Assembly (NCBI GenBank): GCA_946620335.1
Contig: CAMONF010000082.1
Location: 1-6,135, forward strand
Source of the DNA: an uncultured Clostridia bacterium
GTDB lineage: Bacteria; Bacillota; Clostridia; Lachnospirales; Lachnospiraceae
Direction of reading: 5' to 3'
DNA length: 6,135 nt
The notes under the pieces are model-generated. The model was not told the DNA's origin, did not search any database, and was given only the letters and a program-made list of their open reading frames with translations. This document shows positions 5,817 to 6,135 of the stretch, piece after piece. The stretch's first letter is position 1. Every line of letters begins with the position of its first letter. Position numbers and translations under genes: made by a program.

Positions 5817-6135
5817 TTACCCTCGAATCACAACAACCCTCTCGAACACCTTCGGCGGCAAAAACACACGATACAGATCGGCATAATTCCGGCAGACCTC
5901 CTCCCTGTCAGCAGCTTCCCCGACAGCCTCCATCAGCCTGAACTCAACCCCAAAGGTACAAACATCCACCCCTGTATCTATCAACCCATTCTTAATATAG
6001 AAGCTTCGGCGGCGTTCCCGGATCTCCCGCTCCGCCTCGTCCCAGGCATAGGCCGGGTTGTCAATCTCGACCAGCACGCTGGAAGCATCGACCAGTGTCT
6101 CATGAAGAAGCCGCCCTATAAAGCAGCCGCCTATC
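5817..6135 (-). CDS. GNAT-family N-acetyltransferase, C-terminal part (5' end cut by window)
   Basis: The frame is open from the right edge to a TAA at 5817-5819, giving 105 complete codons. The visible start GGCFIGRLLHETL resembles the acetyl-CoA pyrophosphate-binding loop and following helix of GNAT enzymes. It is followed by a strand (VLVEIDNP), an R-x-x-R-R-x-F-Y-x-x-N-G-L motif, then TG and FGVEFRLM, a pattern typical of the C-terminal half of small GNAT acetyltransferases that move acetyl from acetyl-CoA to an amine. The substrate cannot be told. A GTG at 6077 is in frame, but starting there would drop the cofactor loop, so the real start should lie beyond the window. The stop is 10 bp from repeat array B, so the mRNA 3' end probably includes the repeat hairpin. 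Confidence 0.8.
   Translation of the reverse strand, partial: IGGCFIGRLLHETLVDASSVLVEIDNPAYAWDEAEREIRERRRSFYIKNGLIDTGVDVCTFGVEFRLMEAVGEAADREEVCRNYADLYRVFLPPKVFERVVVIRG

Noticed and set aside
5583..5941. Several short open frames across array B on both strands
   Set aside because: Their peptides (GRFLFPLF, MRDGSFSHFS, KEPSLIP) are translations of the repeat unit in different frames, and the rest is antisense to the GNAT gene.

Overview
The window looks like chromosomal DNA of a fairly GC-rich anaerobic member of the Bacillota, probably of the Lachnospiraceae/Oscillospiraceae type. This is inferred from strong AGGAGG-type ribosome binding sites, the GH3 and CAT-like protein types, the coding style, and small AT-rich promoter gaps between GC-rich genes. 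All five genes I can support lie on the minus strand, so the window is best read from right to left.

In transcription order: (1) 6135-5817, the C-terminal part of a GNAT-type acetyltransferase, cut by the right edge. (2) 5806-5676, a structured repeat array (array B) containing a perfect 40-bp-arm palindrome. (3) An AT-rich promoter region with an operator-like inverted repeat, leading to a cytoplasmic glycoside hydrolase family 3 enzyme (5537-3105, 810 aa) with an unusual C-terminal extension. After 42 bp comes a GtrA-like four-helix membrane protein (3062-2508), so these two form a likely operon. (4) 2478-2336, a second repeat array (array A) of the same family. (5) A promoter overlapped by a 23-bp inverted repeat, then a divergent chloramphenicol-acetyltransferase-like protein (2208-1570). 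It is followed 129 bp later by an ABC exporter with fused membrane and nucleotide-binding domains (1440 to beyond position 1), cut just before its signature motif.

Functionally there are two modules. The GH3-GtrA pair suggests intracellular beta-glycoside hydrolysis coupled in some way to a membrane protein of the polyprenyl-linked sugar type; the coupling itself is inference. The CAT-like and ABC exporter pair resembles a small-molecule modification plus export unit behind a repressor-type operator.

The most interesting structure is the pair of repeat arrays. Both have the same direct-direct-inverted layout, they face each other, and they bracket the GH3-GtrA operon exactly. Their stems differ between arrays by paired changes that keep base pairing. 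No RNA genes, CRISPR array, transposase or phage gene is visible. Long open frames on the plus strand are mirror-frame shadows of the real genes.
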